Virus record (IMG/VR): IMGVR_UViG_3300032116_000663
Location: 1 to 36,102 of that record
Source of the DNA: a virus
DNA length: 36,102 nt
Strand: one strand, 5' to 3'
The first letter of the stretch is position 1, and the number at the start of each line of letters is the position of its first letter. The notes below the pieces were generated by a model. It searched no databases. It was not told the origin of the DNA and was given only the letters and a program-made list of their open reading frames with translations. Position numbers and translations under genes: made by a program. Shown piece by piece: positions 1 through 6,451 of the stretch.

Positions 1-892
1 TATCTATCTCTTCGTTTAAGTCTGTGGAGGTAAATATGCCTACCAATGGATACTCTATTTTGTTGTTTATGCTTTCCAATACTCCATCCATTCCATACTT
101 AACCAAGCATTCATTTGCATCCTTGCAGTCTTTGAACGCTACTTTTGAGCAATTCTCAACTCCTAATCTTCGGGCAAATTCATCTCTTAGTGAGTTTCCT
201 GCTTGGTCGTTATCAAGTGCCAATATAAACCTTGTATCTTCATCAAATAAGTCTATGCAATTGTCTAAGTAAGTCAGGTTGTTTTTACCTATCGTTGCAC
301 CATTAGGAACGCTAATAACATTTTCAATTCCACATTCCATAAGTGTTAGGCAATCAATTTCACCCTCAACAATTATTATTTCTTTGCAGTTTTTTACTGC
401 ATCCAAGTTGTAAAAAATTAACTCAGCATCTTTGGCTAATTTGAATTGTTTGTTGCCAGTGCGATATTTTACGTTTATCAATTCACCATCCCTAAAATAG
501 TTAAATTGTACCGTGTTGATGTTTCCATTTACTTGTGGCATCCATTCAATGCCTTCTGTAATCTTTGCCTTTAAAAGTGTTTTTTGGCTTATTTTTCTGC
601 CCTCAAACCACTTTACTAATTTTTCTGATAGTGTAGTGTCATTTTTCCAAATGGGCCTTTTATATTCAATTCTTTGATAATTGTTTTCTGCTTTCTCTAA
701 CTTTTTGTAAAAGGCTCTGCCACAATGTGAGCAACTTCCTACTTCCTTTTGTGCGTTGTAGCTAAAACATTTATCTTTTGACTTTTTCCTTTCGTGTGAA
801 CACGCTGGGCAAATCTGTTTATTTTCGCCACCTTTGGAAATATCAATTGAATATTCCTTTTTATCTGCTTTGTCAATTATTGTTATGTTCAT
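1..892 (-). CDS. Primase-helicase, N-terminal part (runs off the window edge)
   Basis: This is the primase half of a T7 gp4-like primase-helicase, which primes and unwinds DNA at the phage fork. The ATG is at 892 and 297 codons reach position 1 without a stop. A zinc ribbon (C28xxC31 ... C54xxC57) comes first. It is followed by a Toprim domain with the signatures IIIVEGEIDCL and FILALDNDQAG. The last residues, STDLNEEID, match the linker that precedes the helicase domain in this family. Reading on from position 1 to 36102 keeps the frame and enters the helicase C-terminus at 36102-35309, so both fragments are one gene. The start lies 2 bp after the stop of the replication initiator, so the two are probably co-transcribed. 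The Walker A region falls in neither fragment. Confidence 0.9.
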   Translation of the reverse strand, partial: MNITIIDKADKKEYSIDISKGGENKQICPACSHERKKSKDKCFSYNAQKEVGSCSHCGRAFYKKLEKAENNYQRIEYKRPIWKNDTTLSEKLVKWFEGRKISQKTLLKAKITEGIEWMPQVNGNINTVQFNYFRDGELINVKYRTGNKQFKLAKDAELIFYNLDAVKNCKEIIIVEGEIDCLTLMECGIENVISVPNGATIGKNNLTYLDNCIDLFDEDTRFILALDNDQAGNSLRDEFARRLGVENCSKVAFKDCKDANECLVKYGMDGVLESINNKIEYPLVGIFTSTDLNEEID

Positions 893-894
893 AA

Positions 895-1563
895 TTAATG
901 TACCATTGGTCTTGGTTGTTCTTTAATTGTTTTTTCGTTATCAAAATTATTTTTACTCCAAGTTGCTAATCTTTTTTGAGTTTCCCAAGTTTTTTGAGTT
1001 TCCATTTTCATTTTATAACCTACTCTTGTTTTTTCACTCCAATAGTCATAAAACTTTTGTAACATAGTTTCGTGATAGACATAGGAAAAAGAAAATACTT
1101 CATTTCGGAAGTTCAATTGGCGTTCTGCCAATAAATTCTTTTCATTATTTTCATTGTTATCATTCTTATCATTCTTGTTTGGGTGACTTTGCGTTTGGTT
1201 TGCGTTTGGTTTGCGTTTGTTAGTCGTTGGATTTGCGTTTGGTGTATCTTGGTAAGTATCATAATTGCAAATAGTTATCCGTGTAGATATTTTAATGTTT
1301 TCAATTGTAATCATACCATCCTTTTCAAGAAGTTTAAAAAAGTTTCTTATGTAGTCTTTAGACACTTTAAATGTGTTTGCCCAGCTTAGTAAACTCATTA
1401 CAGATTGACCTCTCTTGCAATCATAAATATTTAATCCAATGTTTACTTTTTGGTCTGAGTGATTTACAATTAATAGTAAACCAATCCATATTCTAAATTT
1501 AACTGAATCTTGAAAAATCCAATGATTTAACAAACTTCGTTCTACTTTTATCCATCCATTCAT
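895..1563 (-). CDS. Replication initiator / replisome organiser-like protein
   Basis: This 222-aa protein has an N-terminal winged-helix region of the kind found in phage replication initiators. Recognisable stretches are GWIKVERSLLNHWIF, FRIWIGLLLIVNH and VSKDYIRNFFKLLEKDGMI, the last followed by ITICNYDTYQ. An Asn/Lys/Thr-rich linker (about residues 105-142) leads to a C-terminal region with YDYWSEK. The family is expected to bind origin DNA and load the helicase, and the primase-helicase is the next gene (2-bp gap). The linker is encoded by 11-bp tandem DNA repeats at 1188-1241 that change reading frame from copy to copy. This resembles lambda O, where the origin lies inside the initiator gene. 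The function is inferred from the N-terminal pattern and from position. Confidence 0.72.
   Translation of the reverse strand: MNGWIKVERSLLNHWIFQDSVKFRIWIGLLLIVNHSDQKVNIGLNIYDCKRGQSVMSLLSWANTFKVSKDYIRNFFKLLEKDGMITIENIKISTRITICNYDTYQDTPNANPTTNKRKPNANQTQSHPNKNDKNDNNENNEKNLLAERQLNFRNEVFSFSYVYHETMLQKFYDYWSEKTRVGYKMKMETQKTWETQKRLATWSKNNFDNEKTIKEQPRPMVH
1188..1241. repeat. 11-bp phased tandem repeats (candidate origin iterons)
   Basis: Copies of TTTGCGTTTG (plus strand) begin at 1188, 1199, 1210 and 1232. A degenerate copy lies at about 1220-1230, so the array keeps an 11-bp pitch, about one helical turn. It lies inside the initiator gene next to an AT-rich, ATCATTCTT-repeating stretch (about 1138-1177). 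Because 11 is not a multiple of 3, the repeat encodes different residues in each copy, which argues for a role at the DNA level. The arrangement resembles lambda ori (iterons plus AT-rich region within O). Origin function is an inference. Confidence 0.55.
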
Positions 1564-1568
1564 AATAA

Positions 1569-1775
1569 CTATTTTAATTCATTTGCTTTTTTAAGCATAT
1601 CTTGAGCAAACGAAATAGCAGTTTGTTTTGAAATACTAAATTGCTTAATTACATTTTTTCCATCAACATATTCAGATGTTTCTATTACAATTTCATTTGA
1701 AGTTGTTTTAAATGCTTTTATAAGGAATACATTATCTTCGCTTACGTATTGTTTAATAATTTTAGGGTTTTTCAT
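1569..1775 (-). CDS. Small hypothetical protein
   Basis: This 68-aa protein is not recognised. The N-terminal half looks beta-rich, with alternating hydrophobic residues (NVFLIKAFKTTSNEIVIETSE). The C-terminal half looks helical (QTAISFAQDMLKKANELK). There is no signal peptide, membrane segment or Cys cluster. It lies 5 bp after the preceding 63-aa gene and 5 bp before the replication initiator, so it belongs to the replication transcript downstream of the attenuator-like RNA at 1985-2100. Tight spacing and a plausible amphipathic composition make it a likely real gene. Confidence 0.6.
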   Translation of the reverse strand: MKNPKIIKQYVSEDNVFLIKAFKTTSNEIVIETSEYVDGKNVIKQFSISKQTAISFAQDMLKKANELK

Positions 1776-1780
1776 AATAT

Positions 1781-1972
1781 TTATTTTAACATTTGATTTA
1801 AAAGTGAAATTGTTTCTGATAGCTTTTTGTTAGTTTCTTGCAGTTCTGCAATGCTTAAATCTTTTATTCCTGTACTTGTAGTATCTTCGATTTTTATCTC
1901 TTTCCCTGAGCGTAATTTAATTGATACTTTGAATTTATCATTGTTATCAATGTTCCAAGTAATATCTTCCAT
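1781..1972 (-). CDS. Small hypothetical protein, first gene after the structured RNA
   Basis: This 63-aa protein has an N-terminal strand-rich part (TWNIDNNDKFKVSIKLRSGKEIKI). Its C-terminal helix (SIAELQETNKKLSETISLLNQMLK) has leucine spacing typical of a coiled coil. It is the first gene downstream of the terminator hairpin at 1987-2026, so its expression probably depends on read-through. The mRNA start region reads AUGGAAG. Its UGGAAG is complementary to CUUCCA in the terminator loop, which may be coincidence. The function is unknown, and by position it may regulate or assist replication initiation. Confidence 0.6.
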   Translation of the reverse strand: MEDITWNIDNNDKFKVSIKLRSGKEIKIEDTTSTGIKDLSIAELQETNKKLSETISLLNQMLK

Positions 1973-1984
1973 AATGTATTAAAA

Positions 1985-2100
1985 GCAAAAACCTCAATAA
2001 ACTTGTGGAAGAAGTCTATCGAGGTTCGCTTATATCGGTGTTTCCACCTTTATTTTTGATTAGTTGTCTTCCACACAACTATTAATTATCTATAAGAACT
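1985..2100 (-). ncRNA. Structured RNA / attenuator leader with complementary hairpin loops
   Basis: Transcription from the promoter at 2104-2133 would start near 2097 and produce about 110 nt ending in a U-tract. Hairpin 1 (2081-2061) has a 7-bp stem, UAGUUGU/ACAACUA, and the loop GUGGAAG. Hairpin 2 (2048-2037) is GGUG-GAAA-CACC, a GNRA-type tetraloop. Hairpin 3 (2026-1990) has a 15-bp stem with two G-U pairs and the loop CUUCCAC, followed by UUUUU. The loops of hairpins 1 and 3 are perfectly complementary over all 7 nt, as expected for an intramolecular kissing interaction. The GUGGAA of hairpin 2 could compete. No ORF fits here. It may be a free small RNA, a leader controlling the replication genes, or both. 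I recognise no known RNA family. Confidence 0.65.
1987..2026 (-). terminator. Intrinsic terminator forming the 3' hairpin of the structured RNA
   Basis: On the minus strand the arm AACCTCGATAGACTT pairs with AAGTTTATTGAGGTT across the 7-nt loop CTTCCAC. Two pairs are G-U. The descending arm runs into TTTTT and then GCTTTT. It separates the promoter at 2104-2133 from the first downstream gene at 1972. Confidence 0.75.
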
Positions 2101-2103
2101 TTT

Positions 2104-2133
2104 GCAAAGATAGTAAATTAAATTGGATTACAA
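2104..2133 (-). promoter_or_regulatory. Bacteroidota-type promoter for the structured RNA / replication genes
   Basis: The minus strand shows TTG (2133-2131), 18 nt, then TATCTTTGC (2112-2104), a perfect TAnnTTTGC -7 element. Spacing and sequence match the two other early promoters at 5207-5236 and 8889-8918. It begins directly after the stop codon of the upstream gene (2139). Confidence 0.7.
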
Positions 2134-2138
2134 CATTT

Positions 2139-2531
2139 TTATTTGTTTTTTCTATAACAAAGTGGTGATATTTCTTTCATCATTATTGCAACTTGATAAG
2201 CATCCTCATAGGATTCATATTCTTGCAAAAATATTTTATTTATTGCAATGTTTTTATGATACCAAAGTTTATTTTTAATGTTGTCTAAATGCAAATTTAA
2301 TGCAGATGGACTTGAAGTTACAAAAACTTCTGTTTCTGGAAATTTTGGATTAGGATTTATTTTGTCTTGATAATCAATTTCATAAGTTAATAAATATACG
2401 GTTTCAAGTGTTTGTTTAATTCTGCATCTACAAGCCCCTATTAACTCATTAAATGTTTCATATTTATAACAAGGCACATCTGCTTCTAAACCTAAATTTA
2501 TATCTGCATAATGCAATTCGTATTTTGTCAT
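2139..2531 (-). CDS. Hypothetical protein
   Basis: This 130-aa soluble protein is not recognised. It contains CRCRIKQTLETVYLLTYEIDY in the middle and ends in a basic, Cys-containing tail. No membrane segment or known catalytic motif is visible. It is the last gene before the promoter and RNA at 1985-2133 and follows the 110-aa gene by 28 bp. Its codon composition and its AT-rich leader with a run of A before the ATG resemble its neighbours. It is probably an accessory gene of the replication/recombination block. Confidence 0.6.
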   Translation of the reverse strand: MTKYELHYADINLGLEADVPCYKYETFNELIGACRCRIKQTLETVYLLTYEIDYQDKINPNPKFPETEVFVTSSPSALNLHLDNIKNKLWYHKNIAINKIFLQEYESYEDAYQVAIMMKEISPLCYRKNK

Positions 2532-2559
2532 TTTTTTGTTTTTTTTAAATTGTTATTAA

Positions 2560-2892
2560 TTAACTAACTTTTACCCAAACTTTTTTTGGGCATCCGTGCG
2601 ACTTGCTCTCCTTCATCTCCTGATACGTTCCATTCCATTGTATCAATCCCTTCTTTTGCACTTTCAATATTAATGCTCCGTAGGCTCTCGGCTCTGGTGG
2701 TTGGCTTAGTCCATTAGCCTCTGCCCATAATCGAAAGTCCTCAGTAATAAATTGATGGTTAAAGGATAGAAACTCTTTGAACTTGGCAATGGCGAAGTCC
2801 TGCCATCCTGGTTCTATTTCTTCTTGCTTATTTTCGGCACGAAGTATTCCAATTTGTTTTGATGTTAGTGGTGGTTGGTTGAATAAGTCCAT
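2560..2892 (-). CDS. Conserved phage hypothetical protein
   Basis: This 110-aa protein resembles small conserved phage proteins with the pattern FxTEDFRLWxExxGLxxPPxPRAYGALI, followed by a GLIQWNGTY segment and a terminal VWVKV. Such proteins commonly sit in replication/recombination clusters, but their function is not established. It follows the NinB-like gene by 3 bp, so it is very likely in the same operon. The conserved RAYGA motif and the winged-helix-like spacing suggest nucleic-acid binding, which is inference only. Confidence 0.65.
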   Translation of the reverse strand: MDLFNQPPLTSKQIGILRAENKQEEIEPGWQDFAIAKFKEFLSFNHQFITEDFRLWAEANGLSQPPEPRAYGALILKVQKKGLIQWNGTYQEMKESKSHGCPKKVWVKVS

Positions 2893-2895
2893 AAT

Positions 2896-3390
2896 TTAAT
2901 AATTTATTGTTTGTTGCTCGTTTGGCGATGGCAAGGTAATGTTCAGAAAGTCTTTGGCCCAAGTAATTAGATTGTCGATAAAATCAATAAACTCTGATTT
3001 TGTTAAGGTGGTTGTTGATCCAATCTTCTCATAAGGCTCAACTTTTTCAATGTCGTAAATTTCACCGGTGTTCACATCAACATAAATTCCATCCTCCAAT
3101 GCTAAGATAACAGATTTGCCATTTACAATGGATATAAAGCGTTTTAATTTAAGAAACTTATATTTTACCAACTCGTGCATTTCGTCTTTGCTATGGCCTA
3201 ATTCTTTGGATAGAATGTCGATATAAACCCAATAGAGTTTATTCTGCTGCAAACTTCTTGAACTTCTTTGTTTTTCAATAGTTACCACTACTCTTTTACC
3301 CTCCAAGTGTGCTAATTCTTGGAGGATATTTTGAGTTGTGTTTTTTTGCAACTTACCATCTTTGACCGTGCTGAAAAAAGTTGATTTCAT
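2896..3390 (-). CDS. NinB-like recombination protein
   Basis: This 164-aa protein has the layout of NinB (lambda Orf) family recombination mediators. An early RSLQQNKLYWVYIDILSKELG matches the RSxxQNxxxW core. It is followed by DEMHELVKYKFLK and a C-terminal LTKSEFIDFIDNLITWAKDFLNITLP(S)P. Family members bind SSB-coated single-stranded DNA and help annealing proteins. Its position between Gp157-like and replication genes, downstream of Erf, fits that role. It overlaps the previous gene by 1 nt (stop/start), indicating translational coupling. The assignment rests on motif pattern, not alignment. Confidence 0.7.
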   Translation of the reverse strand: MKSTFFSTVKDGKLQKNTTQNILQELAHLEGKRVVVTIEKQRSSRSLQQNKLYWVYIDILSKELGHSKDEMHELVKYKFLKLKRFISIVNGKSVILALEDGIYVDVNTGEIYDIEKVEPYEKIGSTTTLTKSEFIDFIDNLITWAKDFLNITLPSPNEQQTINY

Positions 3391-3887
3391 TACTTTATTT
3401 GAATGTTTTTGTTTTGCTGCAATCTTGCACCAATAACTACTTCCCCTTTCTTGATGGCTTCCTTAATTGCAATTTTGTCAATTGTGTAGGTAACTTTCTC
3501 CTTTAGGAATTGTGCAGGAATATCAGCCTCGTTGTCAATCTCGATGGATTCACTTTTGCGGAAGCTAATTTTTAAGGTCGGAGTTTCTAATTTCTCAATC
3601 TGATACAATTGCATTGCATTAGATACGGTTGTTTCTAATCTGTCAATAGTTTTAAGTCTTGACTTTTTCAACTCGCCCAATCGCTTAATTTCGGCATCTA
3701 TAATTGATATGTCGTTCTCCATTTGCTTAACAACAAATCCGTACCCCCTTGCTTTTTGTTCAAGTTGCTCCTGGTTAATTGTTAGCTGCAGTTCGAGTTC
3801 GGGGGAACATTCTCCCCCCGATTCGATTAGTTGATTAGCTAAGTTAAGATACTCTTGTTCTATTTGATAAATATTCAAGTTGCTCAT
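3390..3887 (-). CDS. Siphovirus Gp157-like protein
   Basis: This 165-aa protein matches the Gp157 family. A helical N-terminal half includes LTINQEQLEQKARGYGFVVKQMENDISIIDAEIKRL. This leads to LKKSRLKTIDRLETTVSNAMQ, and the conserved C-terminal part reads PTLKISFRKSESIEI ... KEAIKKGEVVIGARL. Family members travel with single-strand annealing recombinases in phages. Their biochemical role is unsettled; resistance to phage infection was once reported in a streptococcal host. Here it lies 1 bp after erf, in the expected context. A strong coiled coil is visible in the first 100 residues. Confidence 0.85.
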   Translation of the reverse strand: MSNLNIYQIEQEYLNLANQLIESGGECSPELELQLTINQEQLEQKARGYGFVVKQMENDISIIDAEIKRLGELKKSRLKTIDRLETTVSNAMQLYQIEKLETPTLKISFRKSESIEIDNEADIPAQFLKEKVTYTIDKIAIKEAIKKGEVVIGARLQQNKNIQIK

Positions 3888-3888
3888 T

Positions 3889-4422
3889 TTATAAAGTTGT
3901 TAATAGGGTTTCTACTTCTTTTGATAGTCTGTATTTGGCTTTGATTTTGTCAATAGTGCCATCACCTTGCAACCATTTCTTTGCCTTAGCGAATTGCTCA
4001 CTATCTTTATTGAGCCACGCTTTTTCTACTTGCGGAGTTGTTGGTGTTGGATTACTTGCTTTGTTGCCATCGTCATCCTCAGCACCAACATTTACCAATG
4101 ATTGAAGTCCATATCTTCTTGCATAGGTTATTCCGCTACCTTGCGATTGGGCATCATTAATCTTGCTGTAAATGATTTCTGTTAGTGCTTCGATACTTTC
4201 TCCTGATTCGTGCAAAAGGATTGTTTTAATGAAGTTTTTGCCATCAATAAAGGCAGTTGGCTGTAATACCACAATGCCATTGTTATTGAGGTGTGGCATA
4301 CACGCTTCCCGGATAGAGTTAAGGTCAGCGTAGTTTTTGTTAAAAAATGGATTTTTAGCATCTTTTTTAGCAGTTCCCATTTCTTTTTGAGCCTTCAATA
4401 AGGCAGTTGCAATTAGTTTCAT
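3889..4422 (-). CDS. erf: Erf-family single-strand annealing recombinase
   Basis: This 177-aa protein carries the Erf core. Visible stretches are MGTAKKDAKNPFFNKNYADL, the later LNNNGIVVLQP, IKTILLHESGESIEA and the hallmark SQGSGITYARRYGLQSL with VGAEDDDGN. Erf proteins anneal complementary single strands and can circularise or repair phage DNA. I chose the ATG at 4422 because it follows an A-rich leader (AAAAACAAAAACAACT) like those of neighbouring genes. The upstream in-frame ATG at 4452 would overlap the DUF3127 gene by 16 nt and add ten non-family residues. The C-terminus carries the helical segment KAKYRLSKEVETLLTTL. Confidence 0.9.
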   Translation of the reverse strand: MKLIATALLKAQKEMGTAKKDAKNPFFNKNYADLNSIREACMPHLNNNGIVVLQPTAFIDGKNFIKTILLHESGESIEALTEIIYSKINDAQSQGSGITYARRYGLQSLVNVGAEDDDGNKASNPTPTTPQVEKAWLNKDSEQFAKAKKWLQGDGTIDKIKAKYRLSKEVETLLTTL

Positions 4423-4436
4423 AGTTGTTTTTGTTT

Positions 4437-4688
4437 TTAGATTACTTTCCAAATTTCAATAGTGTTGTAATACTTACCGTTGTGTTCTCGGCCTTTAATG
4501 TTGATAGAGGCAGTTACCTCTTGGCCCTCTGCTTTTCCATCGAATAAACCAATGGTTTTGTTAGACACTTGGCAACTTATCTTCTGAGGATAATCGCCCG
4601 GTGTTTCGATAACGATTTCTCTTTTAGAGAATTTATCGGAGATAGTTTCTATATCTCCGATTTTTACAATGATTCCTTTTAATTCCAT
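4437..4688 (-). CDS. DUF3127-like OB-fold protein (candidate ssDNA-binding protein)
   Basis: This 83-aa protein has the DUF3127 pattern. It starts MELKGIIVKIGDIE, continues SKREIVIETPGDYPQKISCQV, and ends GREHNGKYYNTIEIWKV. The family is typical of Bacteroidota and their phages and is thought to adopt an OB-like fold. Its place next to erf and gp157 makes a single-stranded-DNA-binding partner of the annealing system the best guess. No other SSB is visible in the window, which strengthens the inference. It lies 14 bp upstream of the chosen erf start, probably in one operon. Confidence 0.75.
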   Translation of the reverse strand: MELKGIIVKIGDIETISDKFSKREIVIETPGDYPQKISCQVSNKTIGLFDGKAEGQEVTASINIKGREHNGKYYNTIEIWKVI

Positions 4689-4707
4689 TTTGATTGTTTT
4701 TGATTAT

Positions 4708-5043
4708 TTATACTATTCTTTCTGTAATTTCTACTTCTCTGATAATCTCCATTGCACTTTCTACAAGGTCATACAACTCCTTGAAGTTTACATTGCCAGA
4801 CTTTGTCAATGGAACATTAATGTTGTAAAAGTCAGTTACCATCGTTAGAGGTGAGCCATTTCCGTGCTTCTCGTGTTCTATATCAACTCTTGTTACATAC
4901 TCAATAACTATTGATCCATCAAGATATTGAGTTGATTCAATACTCTGATAATCACTTGGCCATCCGTTGTTTTCTCGCCAATTAATTTCTGAAATAGCAG
5001 TTATTGCTAATGCTTGTACTTTTTGGATTTCTTGAATTGTCAT
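4708..5043 (-). CDS. Hypothetical protein
   Basis: This 111-aa acidic protein is not recognised. It has an N-terminal helix (TIQEIQKVQALAITAISEI), a beta-rich middle (GSIVIEYVTRVDIEHEK) and a C-terminal helix (FKELYDLVESAMEIIREVEI). It has no membrane segment. Its ATG overlaps the stop of the 47-codon membrane-protein gene (ATGA), a clear sign of coupled translation, and the DUF3127 gene follows. The position suggests an accessory role in recombination or replication. Confidence 0.6.
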   Translation of the reverse strand: MTIQEIQKVQALAITAISEINWRENNGWPSDYQSIESTQYLDGSIVIEYVTRVDIEHEKHGNGSPLTMVTDFYNINVPLTKSGNVNFKELYDLVESAMEIIREVEITERIV

Positions 5044-5183
5044 ACTTTTTGTTTTTGATTAATGATGAATAAGATTGATGTTAGTGCAACTAATAATGGC
5101 AGACAAATTATCTCGCCATCATACACAAGTGTTGCTGTTATGTATATCCCAAGCAACAGGATAAAATTCATTAGTGTTTTCAT
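5040..5183 (-). CDS. Small membrane protein (47 aa)
   Basis: The ORF runs from ATG at 5183 to TGA at 5042-5040. It has two hydrophobic stretches: about residues 4-20 (LMNFILLLGIYITATLV) and about 26-42 (ICLPLLVALTSILFIIN). A short DGE turn joins them and a basic tail (QKQKV) follows. It is the first gene after the promoter at 5207-5236 and its stop overlaps the ATG of the next gene (ATGA). The leader AACAATTTAAAAAAACAAT before the ATG matches those of other genes here. The function is unknown; small two-span proteins in early regions may act on the host envelope. Confidence 0.6.
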   Translation of the reverse strand: MKTLMNFILLLGIYITATLVYDGEIICLPLLVALTSILFIINQKQKV

Positions 5184-5206
5184 ATTGTTTTTTTAAATTG
5201 TTGGAT

Positions 5207-5236
5207 GCAAAAATATACAAATATATTAATATACAA
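5207..5236 (-). promoter_or_regulatory. Bacteroidota-type promoter, nearly identical to the one at 8889-8918
   Basis: The minus strand shows TTG (5236-5234), 18 nt, then TATTTTTGC (5215-5207), a perfect TAnnTTTGC. The 30-bp unit recurs at 8889-8918 with a single mismatch. The 47-codon gene begins 24 nt downstream. It would drive the recombination genes from 5183 downward. Confidence 0.7.
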
Positions 5237-5281
5237 GTAACAAATATGTAAGTTGTTGAAATTCAAGCTAATTAATTTTAG

Positions 5282-5869
5282 TTAGCCTAATTTTTTATTC
5301 AATAAATCGTACTTTTTTTTGATTTCGATAAGTTCCGACCTGGTATATTTATAATCTCGTTTGCTATCGCTTTCACTCTCCAACTGGTCCACAAACTCAA
5401 TCCCAAATCTTTTAATCAATCCCTTGCGATACTCAAGTAAATTGCCTGACTTCCCCATATTACAATACTTATTGCACTGCTTATGGCAATTCCTTTCATC
5501 AAACATTAAAGCAGAATATTTCCCTGCCTCAAAGTAATGCCCCCCGGCATACTGAACATCTCTTGTTGTGCCACAACTAATGCAAGGCAATTCTGCATCT
5601 CGTAACCGTATAAATTTTTGAAATGATTTTTTTGCCTCACTTTCGTAATCTGATAATGTTTTTAACTTTTCTCGCTGATCCTTGTCTTTTTTCTTTTCGG
5701 CCTTGACAATTATCTTCTTTGCCTTTTCTCTTGCCTCAGCTTGTTTTTTTTGACCTTCAGGTGTATTGATTAACCAAGTTATGTAATGCGATTGATTAAC
5801 TTGTTTTTGCCCTATTTTCGTAGGGATAAACTCAGTTCCACAACCACAATTACATATCTTAGTTTTCAT
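5282..5869 (-). CDS. NinG/Rap-like recombination endonuclease
   Basis: This 195-aa protein fits the lambda NinG (Rap) family of Holliday-junction/recombination nucleases. A Lys-rich coiled helix (about 38-70) precedes the zinc-binding core: C96xxC99, GGHYFEAGKY with H111, and LMFDERNCHKQCNKYCN (C128, H129, C132, C136). This is followed by SGNLLEYRKGLIKRFG. An extra N-terminal Cys cluster (C6, C8, C10) is visible. The gene ends 46 bp upstream of the promoter at 5207-5236 and starts 9 bp after the DnaA-domain gene. NinG with NinB-like and Erf proteins makes up a lambda/P22-style recombination set. Confidence 0.85.
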   Translation of the reverse strand: MKTKICNCGCGTEFIPTKIGQKQVNQSHYITWLINTPEGQKKQAEAREKAKKIIVKAEKKKDKDQREKLKTLSDYESEAKKSFQKFIRLRDAELPCISCGTTRDVQYAGGHYFEAGKYSALMFDERNCHKQCNKYCNMGKSGNLLEYRKGLIKRFGIEFVDQLESESDSKRDYKYTRSELIEIKKKYDLLNKKLG

Positions 5870-5878
5870 TGAGCAAAT

Positions 5879-6451
5879 CTAAACATTTGCCTCTATACTT
5901 TCAAATGGTTGATTGTCAAACGTGGATTTCTCTAATCGTTCCTTCCAATACACTATCCCATTGATGAATGTTTCTGCATCGGCACATTGACTTGTAATGA
6001 ATGGCAATCTTTGCCCGGAATCTGTTGTAATATAGAACTCGCTTAATAATGTTTTATGAATGATGAATCCCTTGTAGCCATATTTAACCTTGCTTCCTTC
6101 AAAGTTATGCTCAAATGCAACCGCTAAAGCATCAATCAACGCTTTGTTCTCAGGCAAATATCCTTCCATTGCCTTTTCGTACATTTTGCCATAATAAATA
6201 ATCGTGGAGTGGTCCTTGCCTATCAATTCACCAAATATATCTAAGGAGATAATTTCTTTGTATTTTAAATAGGCCAAATATCCCACTACTTCTCTTTTCA
6301 TCACTATGTGGCGAAGTCTGCTCTTGTTTGCGAATATCGTATCAAAATCAGTTCCTATCGTGTCGCAGAGGTAGTCTATGTATTGCCTCACCTCGCTATC
6401 AATGATGTTGTACTCGTGTTTTTGTTTTAGTTTTCTTCCTGCTTTTTGCAT
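5879..6451 (-). CDS. Protein with DnaA domain IV-like DNA-binding region
   Basis: This 190-aa protein contains a helix-turn-helix like the C-terminal domain IV of DnaA. It reads KSRLRHIVMKREVVGYLAYLKY (about 43-64), SLDIFGELIGKDHSTIIY with the D80-H-S-T signature, then YGKMYEKAM. In DnaA these residues contact the DnaA box. There is no AAA+ ATPase domain, so it is not a full DnaA. The C-terminal half (about 115-190) is unrelated to DnaA and has GYKGFIIHKTLLSEFYITTDSG. It could bind the phage origin, recruit or block host DnaA, or act as a regulator. The ATG follows an A-rich leader. Confidence 0.75.
   Translation of the reverse strand: MQKAGRKLKQKHEYNIIDSEVRQYIDYLCDTIGTDFDTIFANKSRLRHIVMKREVVGYLAYLKYKEIISLDIFGELIGKDHSTIIYYGKMYEKAMEGYLPENKALIDALAVAFEHNFEGSKVKYGYKGFIIHKTLLSEFYITTDSGQRLPFITSQCADAETFINGIVYWKERLEKSTFDNQPFESIEANV

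Noticed and set aside
1188-1241. CRISPR-like array
   Set aside because: The repeats are 10-11 bp and contiguous with no unique spacers, and they lie inside a coding gene.
1985-2100. tRNA or known riboswitch in the structured RNA
   Set aside because: There is no cloverleaf, CCA end or T-loop, and no riboswitch consensus that I recognise; only the hairpins, loop complementarity and terminator are supported.
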